A DNA stretch of 64,000 nt from Boswellia sacra (taxonomy: Eukaryota > Streptophyta > Magnoliopsida > Sapindales > Burseraceae), in contig SNVD02008062.1 of assembly GCA_013180625.2 (NCBI GenBank), positions 1 through 64,000 on the forward strand, written 5' to 3'. Shown here one piece after another: positions 31,943-43,161 of the stretch (the stretch's first letter is position 1; each line of letters begins with the position of its first letter). Below the pieces are notes generated by a model, which ran no database searches, was not told where the DNA came from, and was given only the letters and a program-made list of their open reading frames with translations. A program made the position numbers and the translations under genes.

Positions 31943-33909
31943 TATAGGCACTAAATTTTTTAGGCTCAATAAAAGAATTAAGATGAATATGGAGCACATA
32001 AAATGACCAAAATGCCCTTGGAGCCAAGAAAGGAAAGGTGAGAGGGAGTTGGTGAAAGGTCTAAAAGACTAACATATGACTTCAAAAAACCATAGAAATT
32101 AATCTAGGAGGAATCTATTGATGAGTCATATACTGTTGCAAAGCTATAGATGTCTTATTTTCAAAAAAAAATTTACGGATCACGAATTAGAGTTGAACTC
32201 GAAAAGTTATAAGCAATTGATTGGACAAAGGTTAGAAGGAACTATATTGTAAAATTGTAAAATAGAAAGGGCCAAACAGGCCCTGCACTGTTCACGCACT
32301 GCTGTTCATCTGAATCCCACAATGATTTTTTATCACTTTTTCACTCCAAGGAAAGCCTATATAAGCACAACTTGGGCACACTTCTCAAGGCTTCCAGAAA
32401 TCATCTCTCTCTCTCTTTCTCTAGGACACACTTGTGAGAATTCTAAGGAGTTCTTTCTAGTCTAATATTTTTTGGTCATTTTATATTGGTCTAAGCCTGG
32501 AAAGAGTACGTCCCGAGATCAATTTTCTCTTCTCTCTCCCATTTTCTTCGTTATTTTTCTTGGTTAGAATTAAGCATGTTTAGATTAATTTATGCTTAGA
32601 ATAAGCATGTTAAGATTTATTTTGATGCTGAGAAGTATTCTAGGGTTATTATGAATTGTTCTAACCCTTATTTGTTTTGCGAGATGGATAAGCGTATTGA
32701 GTTAAGCCTGCAATCCTTCCTTTTTTAGAATCATGCTTAGGAATTTATTTTCTTTGCGAATACTTAGAATCATGACTAGGAGAACATGTGTAGAATCATG
32801 CTTAGGAGCACATGATTAGAATCATGATAGGATAACTTATTTGCTTTGATGAATGCTAGGAAATAGCGTAGAATAGGTGAGAATTACTGTTTTGCCCTTG
32901 AATGCCATGATTGATGTTGATCGCTCTGAATTAGGCTAGAATATTCCATGAATGCCATGTTTAGGCTAGAATAAGCCATGACAATCATATTTTAGGCTAG
33001 AAATGCCATGATACTTGATCTGAATTATGCTAGAATAGCAATAGGCTAGAATGCCATGATAGAATTATCAAATTTCAGCTAGACTGCCATGATATTTTAT
33101 TATGGCTTTGTATTGAATTAATTGATTAATGAATGTATGAATGTACCATGAATACACTTTAATTAGAATAATACCATGAAGTGATGGTGGACTCATATTG
33201 ATGGTGAGGGACCATCACTAAAGAGTGATATAAGTATGGATAAGCATGTAGATGTTTCATAAACATGGAATAGACTCACATATGGTGGTAAGGAACTCCT
33301 TATTTATCAAATCTTGAATTGATTGTTTATTAAATGTATGATTTGCATGAATATGCTTTTATTATTGAATACTTGATTTATGTCAATGTTATATTTGGAG
33401 TGTTGTAAGAAGAATTACTTTATTTTATCGTTGAAGAATAATAGATGTAATCCTCTTCCCCTTCCCCCATGTTTGAATGTAATTATAACTCTATTCTCCT
33501 CCCTCTTTCTTTGCATGAATAGACAACTATCATTGATTGAATAATCACCTCACATGCCTAACAAAGACAAAAATGAAAATGTGTGCATAAAACAAACAAC
33601 AATAAGTAGACTAAGTAACAATGTGAGATATTTCCATTTGGTATTTTTCAACTGGAGGCTGGATTTACATCCGGGCGGGTCAAAAGACTCGTACCTAACT
33701 TCCTAAACCCATCTCTGAAGGGACAAGGGTAGTTTAGGTCCCAAAGTGAGAGGTCGGATTGCCCCATTTATTCACAATTGAATAATTGGGTGGCAACTTC
33801 TTTCTCCAGATGTGCCCATGGCTCGTTTGTGTTCTCTTAAGTCTCAAAAGAGGCTTTGACATAGTTTCATGGTTGCAAATGCTCTGACGAGATGAAAGCC
33901 TCATTCACA
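31943..33909 (+). mobile_element. 3' LTR of Tat element B
   Basis: 1967 bases, starting TATAGGCACTAAATTTTTTA (two changes in the terminal TGTAGACACT) and ending CATTCACA. TATA box at 32358-32365. It follows a PPT and is followed directly by outer gag sequence rather than a PBS, as expected for a 3' LTR. Confidence 0.85.
32358..32365 (+). promoter_or_regulatory. LTR TATA box
   Basis: TATATAAG at the family position; flanking bases (AAGCC before, CACAACTTGG after) match the 5' LTR closely. Confidence 0.6.
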
Positions 33910-34975
33910 CATTTCCATCAAAGGAGATTCCAAATCCATTGTCAAGAAAAATTGGAGGCATCACGAGAAGTGTGGGTTCCACTGAGTGACCGAACATAGG
34001 ACCGACGATTGCATTCATCTCTACCATAAGATCCAAGATTTGATCTGTAAGGGCCACATTTCATATCCAAAGACACAAGAGCCTAACACGAGAAGTAATC
34101 TACTACCCAATTGCAAGTAGGTACCACCTACAATGACTAACATGATTGGGTCGAGCTTGCCAAGGAGCAAGTCACGAGTTCTTTTGAAGAAAGTAGATCT
34201 CGTTAGGCTGAGAGAGCCATGATAAGAGAGAAGACCAAGCTTGAGCATCCACTAGAAAGGTGGGCACAAAGAAGAAGCCTAAGGCCGAAAAGCCCAAAGA
34301 TATCATTGAAAGGTTGGAGGACGAACCCATTCCTTTAGTGGCCCATATTTTCACCAAGAAGGGTGGATGGACCGACATTATAGTAAAAGGAGTCAAGCGA
34401 AGCCTAGAAGGGAGAAGAAAAAGAAAAAGAAAAAGAAGAATAAGAAAAAGAAAATGAAGTGGAGATAGAAGAAGAACAAACCTCCGCCATAAAGAAATAC
34501 AGGCGATCAAGTGCCTTTGCCAAGAGGTGGATGGCCAGAAAGGGGTTAGAAAAGGCCCAGCACCTAGAAGGCTCAAGGTGAAGAAGGGTCACGAATCTAG
34601 AAAAAGGAAGCGAGTTGAGAGCCTTGTGAGGAGAGAGAGTTTACCTAAAAGGTGTAAAGAAGTAAGAGTTATGGGAATATGGGATGACATACCTACAGTC
34701 ACGACTCTTCCAAACTTTGGGGCTAACTTTTGCAGTGATGAAGAGGAAGAGATAAGAGTTGAGGGAGAAACACTTAAGGGTAAGAGTGAGAATGTCCAAG
34801 GAGTGGTAGATTTTACCATGAGAAGGAGAAAGAGAGACCAATCGAGAAGGGAAAAGAAGTTGTCAAGGAAGAAACCAAAAAAGAAGAAGAAGACGAAGTC
34901 ATCAAGCAATTGAAGAAAACCCAAGCAAATTCTAGCATTTGGGACTTGTTGATTTCATCCTAAAAACGTAGAAAA
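33910..34975 (+). pseudogene. Tat gag, C-terminal half of copy A' (right of element B)
   Basis: The sequence continues the gag that was cut at 13029. The zinc knuckle (33974-34015) keeps C-x2-H-x4-H-x4-C but has a stop inside it. Then follow a PPTMTNMIGSSL stretch (34127-34160), a Lys/Glu linker with VAHIFTKKGGWTDIIVKGVK (34350-34400), and KEEDEVIKQLKKTQANSSIW (about 34880-34940). Many stops and shifts. Confidence 0.75.
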
Positions 34976-35730
34976 GCCATGGCATATGCTTGACAGAGGT
35001 AGAAATATCAATGGCTGCCATTTTAAATAATATGTTGACTAGTATGATTAGAAAAGAACCTAAGGGGGTAAATAAGAAGGTTGTGATCACCCTCACCGAT
35101 GATGATCTACCTTACGAAGGAAGGAATCATAACAAGCCCTTGAAGATGATCTACCGAGATAGGTGGGAAGACATCTCCTTGCATCATGGTGGATGATGGA
35201 TTTGCCATCAACATTATGCCTATGAAGATGTTGCACAAATATGGAGTTAGTGAAGATGAACTTGACCCTTGAGAGATGGTGATCAGGGCCTATGATGACT
35301 CAAAGAGGAGTGCCATTGGGATATTTAAAGGGTTAGTGAAGACTGGGCCTATTGAAGTGATGACAGAGTTTACGGTTCTTGACATTCCAGTCACATTTGT
35401 CGTTTTGTTAGGCCAAGCGTGGTTCGATCTAATATTGGAGTCCTTTCCACCTTGCATCAGAAGATCTTATTCAACATGGATGGGGAGATTATGACCATTT
35501 ATGCAGCCTCAACAATTGCACCCGCTGCTTTGAGTGTGAAGGTTGAAGAGATAACATACATGGGAGGATTCCATGTAGCCATGATTGATGAAGTTAGTCT
35601 AATTGTCGCTGGAATATCGAAGAAATAGGGATACTTGCCAGGAACTAGGCTTAGGAAGAATGGACGTGGATTACCATCTTGTCCAAATTTCAAAGGCCAA
35701 ACGTCGAGAAGAGGTTTGGGTTATGTGTCC
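34976..35730 (+). pseudogene. Tat protease remnant of copy A'
   Basis: TEVEISMAAILNNMLTSM starts the region; MVDDGFAINIMPMKMLHKYG (about 35190-35250) is the active-site stretch with D-D-G-F, as in element A. Afterwards comes MVIRAYDDSKRSAIGIFKGL (35276-35335) and LDIPVTFVVLLGQAWF. A frame break near 35420 is followed by MDGEIMTIYAASTIAPAAL in the next frame. A solo LTR interrupts the following linker at 35731. Confidence 0.7.
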
Positions 35731-37257
35731 TGATGAACACTTAAACATGCATGTTTAATAAGAGTTTAGTTCATCATATTGTATTAATAGTGTCATTAAA
35801 TTCCTAAACTTAAGCATATTTGTAGCATTTGTATCTTTGGAATTAATTCCTCTTAATTTTAGTTTTGTTACAGGTTTGGTAAAATGGGTATAACCTTCTA
35901 TTTATAGATCCGAATGGTGCAAATCTTAATGTTTTGGAAAGCTGATTCAATTGTCTACAAGATTGCATTTCATAAGCATCATCAAATTCGGGCTCTTAGT
36001 GGACCAAAATTGGGCTTGAAATGAACCCATCCACAGTCTCGGCCCAGTCTGACTAGGCCTCAGTATTTGGACCGTATCTCTCAAAATACGTATCCAAATT
36101 GTGCAAATCAATATGTTCTAGAAAGCTGAGAGAAATATCTACAACTTTCATGAAGACATGTGATTAAAATTCACAACATTTTGATGTCAAAATTGATGGT
36201 CAAAGTCGGTGCCTAATGATCCCAATTGTCAAAGATATTTACAACTAATATTTGACAATTATGCCCTTGTAATTTGACAAGTTTGCCCCTGGATGTATCT
36301 ATAAATAGAGGTGCCTTGTGACCCATTAGGGCATCTTGGCCTTGGCTGAACATTTTGGCTTTGGCTAGGATCTTGTATTGTGTTTTGTGTGTTTATGTTA
36401 TTAATGAATTTCCTTTTTCTTACATTTTATTTTCTTTCTATTATAATGTTCTTCTAATTTCTCTTTTGCTAAGGTGAAAGGGTGAAACCCTTGATATGAG
36501 AATAAGGATTCTCTAACCCTTAATATGTGCTTAATAATCTTAATCTTATAATGTTTATTCAATATGATTTATATTTAATTTCTTAATCCATCTTGACACC
36601 ACTCGCAAAGTGGAGGTCTTGATCCATTGTCGACAATCCTTGGCACATCAAATGCTTGGATCCTTTCTAGATGATGTATGGTTCTTCTTTACCGACACGA
36701 ATCCAGTTAGGAACCTTGATTTGTTGTAGACATATGGTGATTGGCACATTGGATGCTTGAACCCATTTACAAGAAGTGGTATAAATATTGGTAATGAAAC
36801 AAATATAATTCATATAACTAAAATGGGTTAATTATCCTTATTTGAAATATCAAGGGCGGATCCCCTAACCTTAGCCTTCATTGTTATTGTGTTAATTCCT
36901 CTTGTATTTTAATTATTCTATTGTTTATGAACTTTTTATTTTATTTACTATGGTAGGTTCTACCACCTTATGAAATTGTTCTTTAATTTACTATGGTTGG
37001 TTGTACCACCTATTTCCATGGATGGTTTTACCTCCTCTTGCTTTTTGTTTTATATTTGAATGGTCGGTAATACCACCTACCATCTTACATATTTATTGAT
37101 ATTATCTTGTTATTTATTGAATTATTCATATCATATTAGCTTATCTTATAATTTGTAACGCTAAAATCCCCTTCCTCGTGGATCGACCTCGGTCTCACCG
37201 GGATTATTACTTCGACACTCCTATACTTGGGAGATAATCCTATTTTTGGATGTGTCA
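35731..37257 (+). mobile_element. Athila-like solo LTR
   Basis: 1527 bases, starting TGATGAACAC and ending GGATGTGTCA, flanked by TGTCC on both sides (35726-35730 and 37258-37262). Its tail (TCCTCGTGGATCGACCTC, TTATTACTTCGAC, CTATACTTGGGAG) parallels the tail of the Athila LTR at 46317-46375 in this window, which supports an Athila-like origin. TATA-like box CTATAAATAG near 36299-36308. No internal region or second LTR, so it is a product of LTR-LTR recombination. Confidence 0.85.
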
Positions 37258-37289
37258 TGTCCGATAGGGAAGAAGAAGACTTTGAGTCC
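37258..37289 (+). pseudogene. Continuation of copy A' pol linker
   Basis: After the target duplication the sequence encodes REEEDFESN, matching KEEDFEP at 5823-5842 of element A. It ends within about 30 bases at a junction with a minus-strand LTR. Confidence 0.6.
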
Positions 37290-38823
37290 AATCACATTAG
37301 TTCCATTCATAGCATTCACTACATTATAAATTCAATATATATAAACATTCAAGTCAAGACTCGATAGATAGTGAATTCCTCACCATCATATGTGAGTCTA
37401 TTCAATGTTTATCAAGCCTCTACATATATATTCATGTATTCAATTATCACTATAAGCAATGGTCTCTCACCATCATTGTGATTCCACCATCACTTCATAG
37501 CATCATTCTAATCATCATATACTGAGGGCATATTTATACATTCATAATAAATTGCTCAATTAAAATTTAATACAAAGCCATAATCTAGAATCATGGCACT
37601 TCGACCTATATTTGATAATTCTATAATGGCATTCTAGCTTATTGCTTTTGTAGCATAATTCAATTGATTTAATTCTAACTATGGCAATTCTAGCCTAACA
37701 TGGTTATCATGGCATATTCTAGGCTAACTCTATCAATTAATATCAAACATGATCAAACATGGCTATTCTAACCCAACTCAAGCAGCCAAGGATAAACATG
37801 GTAATTCTTACTTATTCTATGCCACTTCCTAGCATACTTCAAAACAATCTTAAATCTTCCTAGTATGATTCTAATCATGTGCTCTTAAGCAAGATTCTAA
37901 ACATGTGCTCCTAGACACGATTCTAAATATTCACAGGGAAAATAAACTCTTAAACACGATTCTAATAAATAAGGGAAAGCAGACTTACCTTAACTCGCTT
38001 ATCCATTTTGCAAAACAAACAAAGGTTAGAACAATTCATAATAACCCTAAACAGGTTTCTAAGCATCAATGTAAAATCTAAACATGCTTATTATAAGGAT
38101 AAATAAACCTAAACATGCTTATTTTAAAGCAAGAAAATAAAGAAGAAATAAAGGGAGAGAAGAGAGAATCGCCCTAAGGATGTGTCCTTTCTGGGTTTAG
38201 AGTAATATAAAACACTCAAAAACTTCAGACTAGAAAAGAGTACTTGAATTCTCAAGTGTGTCCTCAATAGGGAGAAGAGATGAATTTGATGTGTGTTGCA
38301 AAAGTGAGCAAGAGGGCATTTATATAGTTGAGGATTGAAGTTGAAAAAGGAATGAAAAAACAAAAAGGGAAGGTTTTAATTGAAATTTCTCAAATGTACG
38401 AGGACAACAGCCAACCAGCTGTTGGAATAACACTAGCCAACACTCTAATAGCTGGACAGCTGTTGGTAGACAACAGACCGGTTGTTACCCGCCGAACCCT
38501 TCAATTTTACAATTTTTTCAATGTAGTCCATTTTGACCTCCAGTTGTTCAATCGCACGCAACTCTTCGAGTTCAACTCTGATTTGCAATCTATAAAATTT
38601 TGTGTAAACTAGACATCTATAGCTTCGCAAAGGTATATGACTCATCAACAAATTCCTTCTATATTAATTTATGTGAATTTCCAAATTCATGTGTTAGTTT
38701 TTTTAGCTTTTAATCGGTTTCTTCTTACCTTTCTTCCTTTAGTTTTCAAGGGCATTTAGTCATTTTCATTGCTCGACAGTAATCTTCGTTTTATTGTCGA
38801 GCCTAAAAAATCAAGTGTTTACA
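37290..38823 (-). mobile_element. Tat family-1 LTR, minus strand, left end missing
   Basis: On the minus strand it starts TGTAAACACTTGATTTTTTA at 38823 and follows the family pattern (TATA near 38313-38320, CATG repeats 37590-37760). It stops about 500-600 bases before the usual end, where it meets copy A' sequence at 37289. Confidence 0.75.
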
Positions 38824-38829
38824 AGCATC

Positions 38830-41600
38830 CTCATTAAAATCAAAGTCCTCCAACCTCCCTAATCATCAACTGCGTGGGAGGGACCTGTACCATTGGAAGT
38901 GCCCACTGGCTAAGAAGGCCTGACATCGATCATGGGATCGACATTCATGAAAGTACCGAAAGGGTGAGAAGAAATAGCTCCTAATGTCCTCTCTCCACCC
39001 AAAGAGCTAGTGTTGCTCTTGGGACCCATCTTGCTCAGCAAGGTTGCTTTCAAATAGTTCACGTGGTCATCGAGGTCCCTATTCTACTCCTAGAGCCCTT
39101 CGTTGGCCTGAACGACCCTCTGATCCAAGGAAAATAGAAGTTAGCATATAGATAATAAATTATGCATGCATAAGGAATAATAGGTTGAAATTTTTACCCA
39201 ATACTCTTATGAGAGCTCAAACATGAGCCCCTAGGCTACTGTAATAAGCCTCATCAACTACTTTGCCTTATTCCAGTATATCTATATAAGGGTTTCCCAC
39301 AAATTGTTAGACAACTAAACAAAAGACAAGGACAAAGAACCAAAGAAAAAGAAAAGGGACTCACATAAGTAATGACCTCGAACGAGAAGGGGAACCGTGA
39401 ACTCCCGTCGAATAAGAGTGCTTGTACACCAAAAGCTCCTAAGGGTGTCTCCATGTTCACCATAACAAGTGGTGTCTGAGTGAGTTAGCCCACCACAATG
39501 GAAAGAGAAGAAGAAGGAGTAGGGATCCTCCCGGAGGTGGAAGTGGAAGGAGAGACACCACGACGCCTCTTCCCTTGGGTGGAGGAAAGATCTAGATGAC
39601 GAAGGCTGTAAAGAGGCTGGTGAGGTTGTATAGGTATTGAAAGAGGAGGGTCCTAGCCATCATGAGGCTGTAAATGAGGAGGATCTTGACCAAGAGTACG
39701 CTAACAAGGGTCGACCTCTCTGCCTCTCTGTGGCTCAAGAAGAAACTCCCAGGCCAACTTCAAATTTGATCGTGTATGCATCGAGAATAGGATGTGGTTT
39801 ACGTGCATTCCCGCTAGAAAAATAGGAAGATCTTCCTCTTTCAACATATAGGTATCAACCATCTCCTAAGGAAGAGGATAAGGAATCCTACGATGGGCCG
39901 GTCCCCTCGCCCAGTAGCAAATGCACTCTTCTAGATGCCACATGTGGCCTTGGGGCTCACCATCAACATCCGGAAGGAACTAAAGCCATGTACCTTGTCC
40001 ATAGTAGGGGTCCACTGATTTTGCCTCTCATCCCATGACTATAGCTTGAAGTTCACTTGAAAGAAAAAAAATAATAAAACAAGTAACTTTTCTATCTAAA
40101 ACCTGAATTCGAAAGGAATTGACATTGTTTCACTTACCATGCCCCTGATGAGGGCGAAAAGCATGTCCCTAAACACGTCATACAAAAAGGCCTCGTTGTA
40201 CCTTTTATGACCATAGGATTATTAGATGGCTCGAGGATGGCCCTGTGCAGGCTCGATGATCCAAGAGAGGAGAATGCAGTGTTTGCAAGCCCACATCTGC
40301 AAAAGAGAAATGAGGGGAATTAGAAGATTGAACCAGAAAATAAAGAACAAGAGAAAATGTAGGAGAATACCTTTAGAAGAAAATAAAAGCCATCGATCGT
40401 CTTCTATCCGAGCCAGCCCTCATCAAGATAATAGTAAAGCCAAGCCAAGGAAGGATGGCCCTAGTCAAAATGATAGCCCATGTTGAGGTCCCAGAGAGCA
40501 TAGAGAACTATCAGATCTCCAGTGCTGGACATGCCTGGCAATAAAGCCATGCTTAAGAGATAGAAAATAAAACTGTGGGGGCATTGCTCAATCCGCTTGG
40601 CAATCCCAAGATCACATCACTCTTAGTACTCTTAGATCGATGAGTGAGGTACTTTCTTAGGGCCATCATAAGAAGGACAGAAACCTAGAAGCCTCTCCAG
40701 CCATGAAGCCTAGTCATCTATAGATAAGCCACACAAATAGCTATCAAAAGGAACTAGCTATCTAGAAAATGAAATGCCAGTTTGATCAAGTCCAAGGGCA
40801 TGATCATCATCTCCCTAAACGACAAATGAAAAATATGGGTGGTAGCCATCCACCAGTCCACTAGCACAACCATAGCACAATGATCCATCATCTCTACTGA
40901 GAGGGTAAGACTTCAATGAAATGGTCAAACTCGATGTCCAAGATACGCCTCCAAATTAGGCCTTCAGGAATAGTGTCATACCACTGCCTGGCAAAAGAAT
41001 AGGAGCCTCCACGCTTCTGCTTAGTCCCCCCTTAAAGAAGAGAGAGGGATAGGAAAGTGTTAGTAAGTTAAAAGAGGACCAAACTGCAAAAAAGGATAAA
41101 CTAGGGCATGCAGGTGTGCGCCTCTCTAAAGGCACACATCTCTAATGGACAAACGCTAAAGGTGGACGATGCTAGGTAGAACCCTACATCACAACATGCG
41201 CTGCGCTTGTAGCCAAAAGAGCCCTAATGGTGTCGAGGATTGACCTAAGGGCATGTGTCTCTAAAGTATAAACCCTAACAATCTGCGCCTTTATTGCGAT
41301 TACCCTAACTACCTCCGAGTACTAATACCACTACAGGCGCGCACCTTTGGAGAAGCATCAATGCCTTTGTCCAGATTTTCTCGAATGGAAATTCATCCCA
41401 AACAAGCAAAACATAGGAAAAAAAATGCACAAAACACCAATAGAACAATAAGCTAAGGGGAGAAGGGATGAGAAATTACCCGAGAGAAGTCGTGGCAGTC
41501 CAAATCTCATCGGATTCTAATGTTGCCATCGATTAGACTATCAATGAGCATGTAGGACATGACCAAAGTTCGAGGAGGAAGAGTAATGTTACTGGGAAGC
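38830..41600 (-). pseudogene. Antisense plant-mobile-domain (PMD)-like gene remnant with introns
   Basis: On the minus strand a likely first exon near 41480-41600 (MSYMLIDSLIDGN) leads to an intron ending near 41031. The next exon encodes FARQWYDTIPEGLIWRRILD (about 40930-41000) and LVDWWMATTHIFHLSFREM (about 40810-40870), the hallmark entry of PMD/aminotransferase-like proteins. FIFYLLSMALLPGM and HPSLAWLYYYLDE follow, then TIDGFYFLLK spliced to MWACKHCILLS over a candidate 74-base intron (40297-40370, GT...AG). Another candidate intron is 40056-40137 (GTAAGT...CAAG). A donor-like GTGAGT sits at 39364. Several stops and shifts remain, so it is a pseudogene. Role in intact copies unknown; related host proteins affect silencing. 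Confidence 0.6.
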
Positions 41601-41704
41601 CTGCATTATTAGAGAAGGTAAAAAACCGAAGAGAAACCAGAGAAAGTTTGAAAGGAAATCGGAAAGAGCATATTGGGGTACTGGGTAGAAAAAATAGAAG
41701 CCTG

Positions 41705-41712
41705 CTTATATA
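41705..41712 (-). promoter_or_regulatory. TATA box for the antisense PMD-like gene
   Basis: The minus strand reads TATATAAG, roughly 110-150 bases upstream of the first candidate coding exon and pointing toward it. The distance and orientation fit a core promoter that is separate from the LTRs; this is inference. Confidence 0.45.
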
Positions 41713-41799
41713 CTAGTTCGCGCACTAGAGGCGCGCAGCTATAGATAAAAGCGCGCACCTGTAGGTTCAAATTTTCATTTTTGGCGGAAATATCTAATG

Positions 41800-42990
41800 T
41801 GATCTTGTAGAATTTTTAGAAGCCCTTCAAGATTGCAGGATTGCATCAAGACCCCTAGGAGAACAGAATTACATCTAAAACCCCTTATAGCTACAAAATT
41901 ATTTGGGACACCCTCAAGATTGTAGAATTACACCAAGACCCCTTAGGATTGCAGAATTATACAAGGCTTCCAGAGAATGCTGAGTTGCATTGGGGCACCC
42001 TCAAGAATTGCAAAATCCCCTGAAATCACAAAATCACTATAGAATACCACTTTGGCCTACACCAAGAACCTAGGAATCCATGTCCCTAATCTCGGTGAAT
42101 ATGACCACGTCTAGAATATCTTATACCTACGCAATCATACCTGAAAGCCACATAAGTACAACCAGACTTCCCAAGATACACAAAAAATGTAACCAAAACC
42201 TTCAAAGAATGTAGAAATTGCATTCAAAATCCCTAGTGGACACATAATCACACTAGAAAACCTTCAAATGTAGAATCACATTCAAAATTCCCTACTAAGT
42301 ACCAAGATTACAATAAAATCCCTCATGAGCATGAAACCCCAATGAAGTTCCAATCAAACTTTTAGAGAGTGAGAAACTTCACCAAAATCTAGCATGTGGA
42401 ATCATGTGTAGCTGTCTTCAAAGAGTGTGGAATCACACCGGAGACTTTTAGAGAGTGAGAAACTATACCAAAACCTTAGCATGTGGAATCGCATGAAAGT
42501 ATCTTTACATAGTGTGGAATCACACCAGAAACTTTCAAAGAGTGCAAAATTGCACCAAAATCCTATCACGTGGAATTGCATGAAGGTATCTATAGAGAAT
42601 GTGGAATCACACTGGAGACTTTCAAGGAGTACTTAACTGCACCAAAATCCTAGCATGTGGAATCATGTTAAGGTGTCTTTAGAGAATATGGAATCACATC
42701 GAAGACTTTTAGAGCATGCAGAACTGCACCAAAATCCTGGCGAAGGCAATAGCATGAAGGTATCTTCAGAAAGTGTGGAATCACACCAGAGACATTTAAA
42801 GAGTGCAAAATTGCACTAAAACTCTAGCACGTGGAATCACGTGAATGTATTTTTAGAGAGTGCAGAATCGCACTAGAGATTTTTCAGAGTCTAGAATCAC
42901 ACTAAAACTTTGGAGAGTGTGGAACGACATCGAAGCCCTTAGACATGACACCACATTGAGACCCTCAACAGAATTTAGAATTTCAAGAAG
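41800..42990. repeat. ~29-base dyad repeat with 87-88 base higher-order period
   Basis: Landmark GTGGAATCAC (or a variant) recurs at about 42426, 42513, 42601, 42688, 42775 and 42861, spaced 86-88 bases. Each period has three subunits, and each subunit starts with a small dyad: GTGTGGAATCACAC, GTGCAAAATTGCAC and CACGTGGAATCACGTG types. From 41800 to 42400 the same kind of subunit is present but more diverged. It ends about 150 bases before the PPT. Confidence 0.75.
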
Positions 42991-43146
42991 CTCAGAGAAT
43001 GTAAAGTAGCACCACAAGCTACAGGTGATATAAGGTCACCAAAACAAACCATCAAAATACTAATAGAACTCAAACATCGGACTTGGAGCAAGTATGCTAA
43101 AGGTATAGTATACTTTGTTCAATATTTATGTTTCACAAACCTTTCC

Positions 43147-43161
43147 AAATAGGGGGCAAGC
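43147..43161 (+). other. Polypurine tract of Tat element C
   Basis: AAATAGGGGGCAAGC directly precedes the LTR start TGTAAGCACT and is almost the same as the tract at 31927. Confidence 0.75.

Larger units (their letters stand above)
13030..33909 (+). mobile_element. Tat-like element B, complete LTR to LTR, pol-less, carrying a Copia insertion
   Basis: This element has a 5' LTR (13030-15120), PBS, leader, gag remnant and protease remnant. These are followed by a Copia insertion (17844-26416), a rearranged middle, CTAAGTC-type repeats, an antisense ORF, tandem arrays, a polypurine tract and a 3' LTR (31943-33909). Without the Copia it is about 12.3 kb. I see no RT, RNase H or integrase, so it could only have moved with help, or it lost pol later. 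It sits in the gag of copy A' with an imperfect target duplication. LTR pair differences by eye are about 7-13 percent depending on segment. Confidence 0.75.
38824..43161 (+). mobile_element. Tat-like element C (LTR family 2), 3' internal part
   Basis: Plus-strand orientation is shown by the polypurine tract at 43147-43161 and the LTR start at 43162. In order it has an antisense PMD-like gene (38830-41712, minus strand), a short spacer, a long array of ~29-base dyad units with an 87-88 base higher-order period, then PPT and LTR. Gag and pol are absent: the left side ends at the LTR of another element. Confidence 0.65.

Noticed and set aside
41800..42990. CRISPR-like array
   Set aside because: Regular spacing, but the units are diverged tandem repeats without unique spacers, in a plant retrotransposon.
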